From NCBI GenBank assembly GCA_021647905.1, contig JAKITW010000010.1, forward strand, positions 1 through 54,449: DNA of 54,449 bases, in the 5' to 3' direction. Positions 26,223 through 35,370 of the stretch are shown piece after piece. A program made the translations under genes and the position numbers. A model generated the notes under the pieces. The model was given only the letters and a program-made list of their open reading frames with translations. It made no database searches and was not told the DNA's origin. Each line of letters starts with the position of its first letter. Position 1 is the stretch's first letter. The DNA comes from Desulfobacterales bacterium. Its GTDB lineage: Bacteria > Desulfobacterota > Desulfobulbia > Desulfobulbales > BM004.

Positions 26223-29200
26223 TCATGCGGTCCAGATAAAGATGAGCGGGATAAAGAGCAGGGTCAGAAAGGTGCCGACCAGCAGGCCGCCGATGGCCAC
26301 TGCCCCCAGGGGCGCCAACCGTTCCAGGCCGATGGCTGAACCAAGGGCCACCGGCAGCATCCCGGCTGCCACCGCAAAGGCGGTCATCAGGACCGGCCTG
26401 GTGCGGATCCGGATACTTTCCAGCATGGCCTCTTTTTTCCCCATCCCCCGGGCTATTTTTTCCCGGGCAAAATGGATCAGCAGAATGGCGTTGTTGACAA
26501 TGATCCCGGAGAGCAGGATAAAGCCCATCATTGCCGGCATGGAGACGTGATAGTTGAGCAGCAGCAGGGTCCAGGCGGCGCCGATGATGGTCAGGGGAAT
26601 GGAGAGGATGATCATCAGGGAGATCCGGATGGAGTCGAAAAAGATTATCAGGGTGAAAAAGATCAGGATAACCGCAAAACCGATGGCCGTGACCATCCGG
26701 CCGGCGGAGTTCCGGAACTCCTTGATATCGCCCACCTGTTCCATGGTCACCGATGGCGGCAGGGTGGTGCCGGTGAAACCCTGGTCAAAGCTGTCCATGA
26801 TATGGGAAATGGCCGTCTTCTCGCGGAACCCGTATACATTAAGGGTATAGTTGAGACCCTCCCGGCTGATGAGTCCGGGTTCAAGGTCCCGGCTGACCGT
26901 GGCCAGGGCTGCCAGGGGTATCTTTTCCCCGTTCGGGGTGTTGATAAGAACGGTGGAAAGGAGTTCGAACCGGTCCCGTTGGGCCGCCGGCAGCCAGAGC
27001 CTTACCCCGAAGTCGGTACTGTTGGCAGCGGCAAAGGTCGCAACCCGGGCGCCGCGGAGCAGGAGCTGGAGCTGGGTGATGATCTCCGAACTGTTCAGGC
27101 CGTGCAAGGCGGCCCGTTCCTGGTTGATATCAAGCTGGTAGACGATTTTATCGATATCCCAGGTGCGGGAGACCGAAACCACGCCCCGGGTTTTATACAG
27201 CGCCTTTTCCACCTGGTCCCCGGCCCGGACCAGGTCGTCAAAATCAGGGCCGGACAGCATTACATCGATGTTGGCGCGGATACTGGCCAGGGCGGTGGCC
27301 CCGTAGTCCACCACGTCCAGACGCTTGATGTTCTCGATTCCGGCAATCAGCGGCCGAAGCCGGTGTTCAATGTCCCAGATCGACTCTTCACGCTCATGGC
27401 GATTCACATAGGTGGCTGTAATGGCGATGTGGTCGCTGCCGGAGCCGCTGCCGATGCTCAAGACCCCGGCCTCGCTGCCAATGGCGGCGGAGAGCCGCTT
27501 GAGCCGGCCGTTTTCCAACAGGATCCCATTAACCTGCCGGGTGATCTCCTTGCTTGCTGCAATGGGCAGATTGGGGTCGGTGGTGATGTTGATCCTGATG
27601 CCGCCGGTATCCATGGGCGGCATCAGTTCCCGGCCGACAACGGGCATCACTCCCTTGACACTGACAACAAACAGCGCCAGCAATACCGCGAAATAGACCA
27701 GCGCGACTGTTTTCCGCTTGAGCGCCGCCCCGACCGCGGCGGCAAAAAAGTGGTGGACGGCCTCGTTGGCCCTGCCGGTGATCCGGTGGAAAAACCTTTC
27801 CACGCGCAGGAGAAGGGGATGGTTGAGCGTCAGTATTTTAAGCGACAGCAACGGCACCGCGGTAATCGAGATGACATAGGAGGCGGCCAGGGCCAGGAGC
27901 AGGGTGACGGTCAGGGGCCGGAATACGGTCTGCGGGTAGCCGCCCACAAAAAGAATCGGGGCCAGGGCGATCATGGTGGTGACCGTGCCGGAGAGATCGG
28001 CGAACATGATCTCCCTGGTGCCCCGCATGACCGCCCGGTGGATCTCCGAGCCAAGCTCCCGGTAATGACGTTCAATGTTCTCCATGACCACCACCGCGTC
28101 ATCGAGCAGCAGGCCCAGGGCCAGGATGATGCCGGTCAGGGTCACCACGTTGAACTCAATGCCCGCCAGCCACATCAGGGCAACGGTTGCGGCATAGACC
28201 AGCGGGATGGTGAACAGGACCACCAGCATCTGTCTGAAACTGGCCAGAAAGAGGAACACCACGAACACGGACATGAGAATCGCGTCCCGCAGGGATCCGA
28301 ACATGTTCCCGGTGGACTGGACAATGGTGTCTTTCTGGGTATCGGTGATCTCCAGGCAGAGCCCCGGGTACCGGGCCTTGATCTCGGCAAGTTCAGTTTC
28401 CACCCGGTCAATGGTCCGGACCACGTCCGCGTCGAGCCCGCGCTGCACGGCCAGGGCGATGGCCGCCTTGGAGTTGCCGTAATAGCCGGCGCTGTTCTCA
28501 TAATGGCCGAAATAGATGTCACTCACCTCGGCCAGGGTTACCGCCGGGGTCAGGCGCAACGACCCGAGCCCGGCCATACTCTCCTGCCGGCCGGGTGATT
28601 TGAGCAGATAGCGGCCCTGCCCGCCGCTGATAAAACCAACGGCATAGTCCCGGTTATTGGACTGCAGCACTGCCTGGACCATGCCGATGCTCAGCCCGTA
28701 CCGGTCAAGTTTTTCCTTGTCAACAATGATCTGGACCTCTTTTTTATAGCCGCCGAACACATCCACGTTGGCCACCCCGGGGAGCTTGATCAACCGCTGC
28801 TTCAACCTGTTCTCCGCAAGCTGGCGGATATCCTCAAGTCCCATGCCGCTGCTGCCGGGACTTACGGCAATAACGACAATCGGCGCAGTGGCAGCGGATA
28901 TTTTGTGGATCCGGGGTTCAAGGATGTCTCCGGGCAGGAGGGAGCGGATCTTGTTGATGGAATTGGTCACATCAGCGGCCGCCAGTTCGAGGTTTTTCTG
29001 ATAATCAAACTCAGCGCGAATAACGCTGACCTCGTCGATGGTGGTGGAGTATACCCGGCGGATATTGTCCAGGGTGTAGAGTTCCTCTTCCACCGGAACG
29101 GTGACGTTGGCGGCAATGGTCTTGGCCGAGCCGCCCGGCTGGACGATGACCACGGCAATCTCGGGATAGTTGGACTCAGGGAACAGTTTCCGGTCGATCC

Positions 29201-29297
29201 GGTTGTAGCCCAGCACACCCAGGAACAGAAAAAGGGCCAGGAACGAGCAGATGAGATAGGGACGCCCCAGCAGACGTTCGATCCAACTGTTATTCAT
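26223..29297 (-). CDS. RND-family efflux transporter (inner-membrane pump)
   Basis: A 1024-residue HAE-type RND pump. A first transmembrane helix (about 13-30) is followed by a large porter domain, helices 2-6, a second porter domain and six more helices. The proton-relay pair is visible in GLLLDDAVVVMENIERH (TM4). The start is the ATG that overlaps the fusion-protein gene by 8 bp. It is the last gene of an operon with a fusion protein and a TolC-like protein, divergent from a TetR regulator. It probably exports drugs, solvents, bile-like compounds or lipids; the substrate is unknown. Confidence 0.95.
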   Translation of the reverse strand: MNNSWIERLLGRPYLICSFLALFLFLGVLGYNRIDRKLFPESNYPEIAVVIVQPGGSAKTIAANVTVPVEEELYTLDNIRRVYSTTIDEVSVIRAEFDYQKNLELAAADVTNSINKIRSLLPGDILEPRIHKISAATAPIVVIAVSPGSSGMGLEDIRQLAENRLKQRLIKLPGVANVDVFGGYKKEVQIIVDKEKLDRYGLSIGMVQAVLQSNNRDYAVGFISGGQGRYLLKSPGRQESMAGLGSLRLTPAVTLAEVSDIYFGHYENSAGYYGNSKAAIALAVQRGLDADVVRTIDRVETELAEIKARYPGLCLEITDTQKDTIVQSTGNMFGSLRDAILMSVFVVFLFLASFRQMLVVLFTIPLVYAATVALMWLAGIEFNVVTLTGIILALGLLLDDAVVVMENIERHYRELGSEIHRAVMRGTREIMFADLSGTVTTMIALAPILFVGGYPQTVFRPLTVTLLLALAASYVISITAVPLLSLKILTLNHPLLLRVERFFHRITGRANEAVHHFFAAAVGAALKRKTVALVYFAVLLALFVVSVKGVMPVVGRELMPPMDTGGIRINITTDPNLPIAASKEITRQVNGILLENGRLKRLSAAIGSEAGVLSIGSGSGSDHIAITATYVNRHEREESIWDIEHRLRPLIAGIENIKRLDVVDYGATALASIRANIDVMLSGPDFDDLVRAGDQVEKALYKTRGVVSVSRTWDIDKIVYQLDINQERAALHGLNSSEIITQLQLLLRGARVATFAAANSTDFGVRLWLPAAQRDRFELLSTVLINTPNGEKIPLAALATVSRDLEPGLISREGLNYTLNVYGFREKTAISHIMDSFDQGFTGTTLPPSVTMEQVGDIKEFRNSAGRMVTAIGFAVILIFFTLIIFFDSIRISLMIILSIPLTIIGAAWTLLLLNYHVSMPAMMGFILLSGIIVNNAILLIHFAREKIARGMGKKEAMLESIRIRTRPVLMTAFAVAAGMLPVALGSAIGLERLAPLGAVAIGGLLVGTFLTLLFIPLIFIWTA

Positions 29298-30360
29298 TGT
29301 TCTTTTCCCGGATAACCTTGATCCTGCCATAGGAGGGAAGCAGGCCCAGCTTGGCCTCGGCTGCCACGGCAACCGGTGTTGCCGGACACGGATCGATCAG
29401 GGCGAACTTCTTGTCCCGCGCCTTGACGGTTACCGCTTTTTCGGCAAAGCGGTCGCCCTGGAGGAGCATGATGCTCTCGCCCCGGTCCCGGTGGAGCAGG
29501 GCCCGGACCGGCACACCGCAGCCGGATCCGCTTTTTACCACCAGTTCGATGGTCAGATAACTGCCGTTGGGCCGGTCCAGCCGGCGGTCAAGGACAACCT
29601 CGGCAACCGACAACCCTCCCCTGGCATCGTTATACAGCCTGGTGATTTTTCCGGCCTTGCCCCCCTGGAGCAGGACCTCCATGCCCGGCCGGATCTCCGC
29701 CGGTCCGGGCATGAAGCTGAAAGTGAGTTTCTGCGGCAGGGAATTGAGTGAGATAATGGGGCGGCCGGGCGAGGCAAGATCACCTTGATGCAGGAAAACC
29801 GTGCCCACGATGCCGGCAAACGGGGCCCTGAGGTTGAGATAATCGAGCTGATTCTCAAGACCCCTGATCTTCTGTTCCAGGTCGGTTACCGTTGCGCCGG
29901 CAACCCCAAGGGCAACCCCGGCGGCCTCGAGCCTTTCCCGGGCCAGGCCGCCGACCTTGAACATGGCCTTGTTACGCTCATACTGGGTCCTGCTGTAATC
30001 ATTCTGTTCCCGGGCCGCGGCAAGTTTTGCCCGCAGGGCGGCAATGGCGGCCAGGATCTCCTGGTCATCGATGCGCACCAGCAGGTCGCCTTGGCCCACC
30101 TCCCGGCTCTCGTCAACCAGGAGTTCACTGATCCGGCCGCTCAGCTTGGAGGAGATTGCAACACTGGTTGCAGATTCCAGTCTGGCCAGAAAGGTACTTG
30201 TCTGAAAAACGGTTCTGTTCTCCGGCAGCACTGTTTTGACCGGATGGGACATCGGGGTTGCCATCGGGGCCGCGGCTATGGTCTGGCTGCGTTTTTTCAG
30301 AAGCACTGCCCCGGCCACAATCAGGATGACGAGCAGAACCGGCAGGATAATTTTTTTCAT
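29290..30360 (-). CDS. RND efflux periplasmic adaptor (membrane fusion protein)
   Basis: A 356-residue HlyD/AcrA-type adaptor. An N-terminal membrane anchor (4-22) is followed by a lipoyl half (SAISSKLSGRISELLV region), a coiled-coil hairpin of about 80 residues (AAIAALRAKLAAAREQNDYSR... to ...VTDLEQKIRGLENQLDYL), the second lipoyl half (LRAPFAGIVG) and beta-barrel domains. It links the RND pump to an outer-membrane channel. It overlaps the TolC-like gene by 4 bp and the pump gene by 8 bp, showing tight translational coupling. Confidence 0.95.
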   Translation of the reverse strand: MKKIILPVLLVILIVAGAVLLKKRSQTIAAAPMATPMSHPVKTVLPENRTVFQTSTFLARLESATSVAISSKLSGRISELLVDESREVGQGDLLVRIDDQEILAAIAALRAKLAAAREQNDYSRTQYERNKAMFKVGGLARERLEAAGVALGVAGATVTDLEQKIRGLENQLDYLNLRAPFAGIVGTVFLHQGDLASPGRPIISLNSLPQKLTFSFMPGPAEIRPGMEVLLQGGKAGKITRLYNDARGGLSVAEVVLDRRLDRPNGSYLTIELVVKSGSGCGVPVRALLHRDRGESIMLLQGDRFAEKAVTVKARDKKFALIDPCPATPVAVAAEAKLGLLPSYGRIKVIREKNNE

Positions 30361-31052
30361 CTGTTTTCTCCATGTTCGAGCAGGTAATCAAGATAAAAAC
30401 AAGCAGTCTTATAACGGTAGCCAGTGTCGATAAAGCGGCTCTCCGCCAGTTGGTGACGGGCCCTGGCATGGAGGATATCGCTGATATCAGCGGCCCCCTG
30501 CTCAAAACGGACCTGCTCAATGGCCGCGCTCTCCCTGGTCATGGCAAGTTCCGCCCGGGCGCTGTTGTAGTCGCTGGCCGCGGTGTTGATCCTGAAGACC
30601 GCTTCCGCCAATGCCCGCTTGAGTTCCAGTTCCGCCTTGGTCTGTTCGTATTGACTCTGACGGGCAATGATCTCGATCGCCCGGGTCCGGGCAAAGCCGG
30701 TAAAGAGCGCCACCTCGTAGACAACCCCCGCGCTGAACAGATCCTCGGTGGTTGGTACGGCCGCGGGGTTGGAGGATATTGATGCCGGGGTCATGGGGGC
30801 CAGGGTATGGGGCAGATTATAATGGGTGTAGGATGAGACGATATCCAGGTTGCCGAAACTGCGCGCTTTCTGCTCTACCATGTCTGCATGGGCGAGTTGC
30901 AGGTTCAGTTGTTGTTTGTCCAGGTCCGGATTGTTCCGCAGGGCCAGTTCAACACACTCTTCGAGGGTGAAGGCCCGGCCCGGGCCAACCGTGACAACAA
31001 GGACGAGCAGGATGACCGCAACCGGGGGCAGAATTTTTTTTAAAAGACCCAT
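30357..31052 (-). CDS. TolC-family outer-membrane efflux protein, single-repeat length
   Basis: A 231-residue protein with a signal peptide (about 1-27) and the TolC-family start FTLEECVELALRNNPDLD. One set of long helices follows, ending in the family's typical GAADISDILHARARHQLAESRF. Normal TolC proteins are 420-490 residues and carry two such repeats; only one is present here, with intact ends and no frameshift. Either the pair of repeats collapsed by deletion or this is a genuine half-size form. The start at 31052 is chosen to fit the signal peptide; the frame is open further upstream but would run through the operator. Confidence 0.8.
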   Translation of the reverse strand: MGLLKKILPPVAVILLVLVVTVGPGRAFTLEECVELALRNNPDLDKQQLNLQLAHADMVEQKARSFGNLDIVSSYTHYNLPHTLAPMTPASISSNPAAVPTTEDLFSAGVVYEVALFTGFARTRAIEIIARQSQYEQTKAELELKRALAEAVFRINTAASDYNSARAELAMTRESAAIEQVRFEQGAADISDILHARARHQLAESRFIDTGYRYKTACFYLDYLLEHGENR

Positions 31053-31100
31053 GGCGATTTTTTTGACATATAATGAAAGTTCTGGTTGAATGATTCCGGC

Positions 31101-31120
31101 TTGTTTAAACAAACGTTTAA
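31101..31120. promoter_or_regulatory. Candidate TetR operator between efflux operon and regulator
   Basis: TTGTTTAAACAA (31101-31112) is a perfect 12-bp palindrome. It overlaps a second dyad TTAAAC-AAAC-GTTTAA (31105-31120). The site lies in the 85-bp divergent gap between the TolC-like start and the TetR start. Position and symmetry fit an autoregulating TetR that also represses the pump. Confidence 0.55.
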
Positions 31121-31137
31121 TTAATATTATTATTGCT

Positions 31138-31764
31138 ATGCATAAAAAAGTCAACAATAATCAGGCCGGGCAACAATCCCGGGAGCGAATTATCGGGGCG
31201 GCGGTGAAACTCTTTGCCCGTCAGGGGTTTGCCGGTACCGGCCTGCGGGAACTGGCAGCCGCCGCCGACGTCAACCTGGCGATGATCAACTATTTTTTCG
31301 GCTCCAAGAAGGAACTGCTCAAGGAGATACTTGATATTTTCTTATCAGGCTACCTGGCCATTGGCCGCGAGGAACTGGCCGGAGACGATGGGCTGCAGGC
31401 AAGGCTCGGCCGGTTTATCAGCCGCGCTGTGAGCTATTTTGAAAGCCACCGGGATTACCTGCTTGTCACCATCACCGAACTCCCCCATGATGATCCCGAG
31501 ATAATAGAATACAAGGCCGCCTGGGGGCGGCGGATGATGGAGATTGTCGGCCGGGAGGTCTGCCGGCCCCTGGCCGCGGAAACCGGCGTCATGATCCCGG
31601 CGACAGTGGTTGGGCCCATGCTGACCGCGATGATGGCGTCACGTTTTCTGTTTGCCCCGGTGGTGGAGCGGGTGCGGCCAGATGGGGTTGAGGCGCCGGC
31701 GGCTGAGGACTACGCAGAGATCATCAGCGGTTTTTTTCTTAAGGGGATTGCCGGGTTCCAGTAA
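31138..31764 (+). CDS. TetR-family transcriptional regulator
   Basis: A 208-residue TetR regulator. The N-terminal HTH domain spans about 13-60, with RIIGAAVKLFARQGFAGTGL and the recognition helix VNLAMINYFFGSKKELL. The C-terminal ligand-binding domain is all-helical. It is divergent from the TolC-MFP-RND operon, the usual layout for a local repressor of efflux. Start at 31138 is preferred over an in-frame codon at 31090, which would fall before the operator. Confidence 0.93.
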   Translation: MHKKVNNNQAGQQSRERIIGAAVKLFARQGFAGTGLRELAAAADVNLAMINYFFGSKKELLKEILDIFLSGYLAIGREELAGDDGLQARLGRFISRAVSYFESHRDYLLVTITELPHDDPEIIEYKAAWGRRMMEIVGREVCRPLAAETGVMIPATVVGPMLTAMMASRFLFAPVVERVRPDGVEAPAAEDYAEIISGFFLKGIAGFQ

Positions 31765-31857
31765 TTTCTCAGTTTCAACGTCCCGGTTTTCAAACCTTTG
31801 AACTCGTCCCGGCCTGCTCAGGGTTGGCGGCGGTGTGTACCCCGCCGCTGTTGCCCG

Positions 31858-32220
31858 TTATTCCCTGAGCCAGGCAATGCAGTCCTCGATTGTGTGGAAA
31901 GATTTTATGGGTACGCCCGTATTTTCGACGGTTTCTTTCAGCAAAAGTATTTTTTCGTTGGTCTCATCCGAGATTACTACTCCCCATTTAATATCCCGGG
32001 AGAAGGTGAAATCAATGGTCTTGCCGAACATGAAAATGAATCTTTCGCCAGGGAGAGAACTCTGTTGCCGGGCATCCACAAGGACCATGGTGCAGCCGTA
32101 TTCCTGGTGCAGCCGTTCAATCTTGTCCCTGGTTTCCACCAGCATGGCCTCGGTCACCAGTCCCCAGGACTTGACCTTGATAATCTCATGCCCTTTCAGC
32201 AGGGAAACGGTTTGCGGCAT
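31858..32220 (-). CDS. SpoIIAA/STAS-like hypothetical protein
   Basis: A 120-residue soluble protein. The pattern of alternating strands and helices with VKSWGLVTEAML...YGCTMVLVDARQ, a mid-region WGVVISDETNEKIL and an end SFHTIEDCIAWL resembles the SpoIIAA-like family of STAS-fold proteins. GAGG lies just upstream of the ATG. No phosphorylatable Ser is obvious. Function unknown. Confidence 0.6.
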   Translation of the reverse strand: MPQTVSLLKGHEIIKVKSWGLVTEAMLVETRDKIERLHQEYGCTMVLVDARQQSSLPGERFIFMFGKTIDFTFSRDIKWGVVISDETNEKILLLKETVENTGVPIKSFHTIEDCIAWLRE

Positions 32221-32623
32221 TGTTCATACCTCTTCTTATTACGCACTGATCAGAAAGGCGCATTGGGGGAGGGGGGCGGCTAACAATACGGCCGATCCCG
32301 GTGAGAATAATCAACTGTTACGGGTTTATCAATAACAGCCGTTCTCCAGCAGAGTCAATGGCCGGGAGCCCGGCATGGGCAAATAAAAACCTGAATCCGT
32401 GACGGCTTGAGTTGATATCCCATGCAATATCTGGAATTTATTGCATTATTGTCAAACAGGCGCATTTGCTGGTCTTCACCGCGCCGCCCGGCGGCCCGCC
32501 TGATAACGGCGCAGCTGCCGCATTGGCAACTCGTTGATATCACACCATGATAATCAACATCGTTGCCGCCTTGGATCCGCACCATTCGCGAACGTTCACG
32601 GATTCAGGAAAAAAATAAAACCA
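32221..32623. other. Gene-free stretch before the copA promoter
   Basis: About 400 bp with no convincing reading frame, repeat or RNA on either strand. It contains the 5' side of the SpoIIAA-like gene and is AT-richer than the neighbouring genes. No MerR-type regulator gene is present here. Confidence 0.5.
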
Positions 32624-32655
32624 TTGACCCCGGACCATGGTCCAATGTTTATAGT
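32624..32655 (+). promoter_or_regulatory. MerR-type promoter of the copper ATPase gene
   Basis: TTGACC (32624-32629) and TATAGT (32650-32655) are separated by an over-long 20-bp spacer holding the palindrome GGACCATGGTCC (32632-32643). A long spacer with a dyad between the boxes is the hallmark of promoters activated by MerR-family regulators such as CueR. AAGGAGGG precedes the copA start about 100 bp downstream. Confidence 0.6.
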
Positions 32656-32744
32656 TCATTATACTGGTCGGATTCATCACCGCCGAGGCAGTGCGGCGGT
32701 TTGTTGAAAAACATTTAAAAGGATAACCGTTAAGGAGGGAAGTC

Positions 32745-35264
32745 ATGGATACAGATCACGATTCCAGAACAGGAAGTTGTTGTCATCCGGACCCGGATGA
32801 CGGGTCTGAATATCGAGACCCGGTCTGCGGCATGACCACGGATGATCCGGATGCTTATCAGCCATATGATCATAACGGCAGGACCTATTATTTCTGCAGT
32901 GACCACTGCCTGACGAAATTTAAAAACGATCCCGGTTCCTTCACCCCCGGTGGTCATGATACCGGACCATTGCCAGGCAAGCCAGCGGGCCCGGGCAGCC
33001 ATTCCGAAACCCCGAATTCCACATCTCAAGCCCAGACCTACACCTGCCCCATGGACCCTGAAATTATCCGGGACCAGCCGGGCGCCTGCCCTAAATGCGG
33101 CATGGCCCTGGAGCCGATGACCCCGGTGATTCCGGCCTCCCGCACCGAATATACCTGCCCCATGCATCCGGAAATCGTGCGGCCGGGGCCGGATAATTGC
33201 CCTAAATGCGGCATGGCCCTGGAACCCCGGGACGTGGCGGTTGACGAGCAGGAGGCAAACCCGGAATACGCGGACATGAAAAACCGTTTTGTGGTGGCCG
33301 GAATACTGTCCGTGCCCCTGGTACTGATCGCCATGCGGACCATGATTCCGGGGCTGGGGGTGCTTGATACCCTTGCCTCGGCCAGGACCTATGAATGGCT
33401 CGAACTGATTCTGGCCACCCCGGTGGTAATCTGGGGTGGCTGGCCGTTTTACGTCCGCGCCTGGCAGTCGGTGATCAACCGGAGCCTGAATATGTTCACC
33501 CTGATCGGGCTCGGCGTTTCAATGGCCTATATCTATAGCCTGGTTGCCGTGTATTTCCCCGATCTTTTCCCGGCCGCCATGCGCGGGCCCGACGGCACGG
33601 TGGGTGTCTACTTCGAGGCGGCGGCGGTGATCGTCACCCTGATCCTTCTGGGCCAGGTGCTGGAACTGAGGGCCCGCAGCCAGACCGGTGCGGCCATCAA
33701 GGCCTTGCTCGGGCTGGCGCCCAAAACCGCGCGCAAGATAAACGACGATGATACCGAAGCGGATATTCCCCTGGAACACGTCCGGAAGGGCGACCGTCTC
33801 CGGGTCAGGCCCGGCGAGAAGATCCCGGTTGACGGCATTGTGGTCGAGGGAGCCAGCAGCGTGGATGAGTCGATGATCTCGGGCGAGCCGATCCCGGTTG
33901 AAAAAGGTCCCGGCGATCCGGTGGTCGGGGCCACGGTGAACGGCACCGGATCCCTTATTATGCTGGCCGACAAGGTCGGTTCAGAGACCCTGCTTGCCCG
34001 GATCGTCCAGATGGTGGCCGCGGCCCAGCGGAGCCGGGCCCCCATCCAGAAGCTGGCTGATATCGTTTCCAGCTATTTCGTGCCCGCGGTTATCGCCATT
34101 GCCGCGCTTACCTTTGTCGTCTGGCTGCTGGTCGGGCCGGAGCCGCGGCTTACCCATGCGCTTATCGCCGCGGTCTCGGTATTGATCATTGCCTGCCCCT
34201 GCGCCCTGGGACTGGCCACGCCCATGTCGATCATGGTCGCCACTGGCAAGGGCGCCACCATGGGGGTGCTTTTCAGGAATGCCGAGGCCATTGAAATCCT
34301 GCGCAAGGTCAATACCCTGGTGGTGGACAAGACCGGCACCCTGACCGAGGGCAGGCCGAAATTGACCGATGTGGTACCGGCCGTTGGTTTTACTGAAAAG
34401 GAACTGCTGAAACTTGCCGCTTCCCTGGAAAAGGGCAGCGAGCATCCGCTGGCAGCCGCCATTGTCGAGGGCGCCGGCCAAAGGGGGGTCAGGGCCGGCG
34501 CGGTAACGGATTTCTCCTCCATTACCGGCAAGGGTGTTGCCGGGCTGATGGATGATAAAAAGATACTGCTCGGCAATAAAAAACTGCTTGATGACTTTTC
34601 CATCGATCCCGGTGAACTGGCCGACCTTGCCGAACAGATGCGGGGTGAGGGCAAGACCGTCATGTTTGTGGCAAGGGACAACTCGGTTGCCGGTCTGGTG
34701 GCGGTTGCCGACCCGATCAAGGAGACAACCCCCGAGGCGGTCAGGCAATTGCACCGGGAAAACATCCGGATCATCATGCTGACCGGCGATAACAAGGCCA
34801 CGGCCGAGGCAGTGGCTGCAAAGCTCGACATCGACGGGGTGGTGGCCGAGGTGCTGCCCGATGAAAAGGCCAATGTGGTCAAGGAGTTTCAGGAAAAAGG
34901 CGACATAGTGGCCATGGCCGGCGACGGCATCAATGATGCTCCGGCCCTGGCCCAGGCCCAGGTCGGCATTGCCATGGGCACCGGCACCGACGTGGCCATG
35001 GAGTCCGCCGGGGTCACCCTGGTCAAAGGCGATCTCATCGGCATTGTCCGGGCCCGCCGACTCAGCCGGGTCACCATGAACAATATCAAGCAGAACCTGT
35101 TTTTCGCCTTTATCTATAACTCGCTGGGGGTGCCGGTGGCGGCCGGAGTATTGTATCCGGTTTTCGGGGTGTTGTTAAGTCCGATTATTGCTGCGGCAGC
35201 CATGAGTTTCAGCTCTGTGTCGGTTATCGCCAATGCGCTCAGGCTGAAGACAGTGAAGGTGTAA
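32745..35264 (+). CDS. copA: Copper-type P1B ATPase with YHS and two heavy-metal-binding domains
   Basis: An 839-residue P1B-type ATPase, probably exporting Cu+ or Ag+ from the cytoplasm. The N terminus has a Cys/His-rich start (SCCH at 11-14), a YHS domain (about 22-66; [14 protein letters not shown]) and two copies of the heavy-metal-binding segment with CPMDPEI...CPKCGM (about 99-124 and 136-161). There is no classical HMA domain (GMTCxxC). The transport motif is CPC (about 484-486), the phosphorylation site is DKTGT (about 528), and GDGIND is near 725. The MerR-type promoter upstream suggests metal induction. Confidence 0.95.
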   Translation: MDTDHDSRTGSCCHPDPDDGSEYRDPVCGMTTDDPDAYQPYDHNGRTYYFCSDHCLTKFKNDPGSFTPGGHDTGPLPGKPAGPGSHSETPNSTSQAQTYTCPMDPEIIRDQPGACPKCGMALEPMTPVIPASRTEYTCPMHPEIVRPGPDNCPKCGMALEPRDVAVDEQEANPEYADMKNRFVVAGILSVPLVLIAMRTMIPGLGVLDTLASARTYEWLELILATPVVIWGGWPFYVRAWQSVINRSLNMFTLIGLGVSMAYIYSLVAVYFPDLFPAAMRGPDGTVGVYFEAAAVIVTLILLGQVLELRARSQTGAAIKALLGLAPKTARKINDDDTEADIPLEHVRKGDRLRVRPGEKIPVDGIVVEGASSVDESMISGEPIPVEKGPGDPVVGATVNGTGSLIMLADKVGSETLLARIVQMVAAAQRSRAPIQKLADIVSSYFVPAVIAIAALTFVVWLLVGPEPRLTHALIAAVSVLIIACPCALGLATPMSIMVATGKGATMGVLFRNAEAIEILRKVNTLVVDKTGTLTEGRPKLTDVVPAVGFTEKELLKLAASLEKGSEHPLAAAIVEGAGQRGVRAGAVTDFSSITGKGVAGLMDDKKILLGNKKLLDDFSIDPGELADLAEQMRGEGKTVMFVARDNSVAGLVAVADPIKETTPEAVRQLHRENIRIIMLTGDNKATAEAVAAKLDIDGVVAEVLPDEKANVVKEFQEKGDIVAMAGDGINDAPALAQAQVGIAMGTGTDVAMESAGVTLVKGDLIGIVRARRLSRVTMNNIKQNLFFAFIYNSLGVPVAAGVLYPVFGVLLSPIIAAAAMSFSSVSVIANALRLKTVKV

Positions 35265-35370
35265 CGCGGTGATATGTTTTCATTTCACGATTTTTATATT
35301 ATAAGATGTGGCCTGTACGCAGTCAGTGCCGTTGATTCAGTTAGATCGGAAGAAAGTTTATCGGTTATCC

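Noticed and set aside
25984-26226. Minus-strand 80-codon frame next to the RND gene
   Set aside because: Overlaps the MetH remnant and an element end; no recognised features or ribosome-binding site.
26472-28598. A 708-codon open frame antisense to the RND pump gene
   Set aside because: It is Gly/Asp/Gln/His-rich shadow coding produced by the high GC third position of the real gene; no family features.
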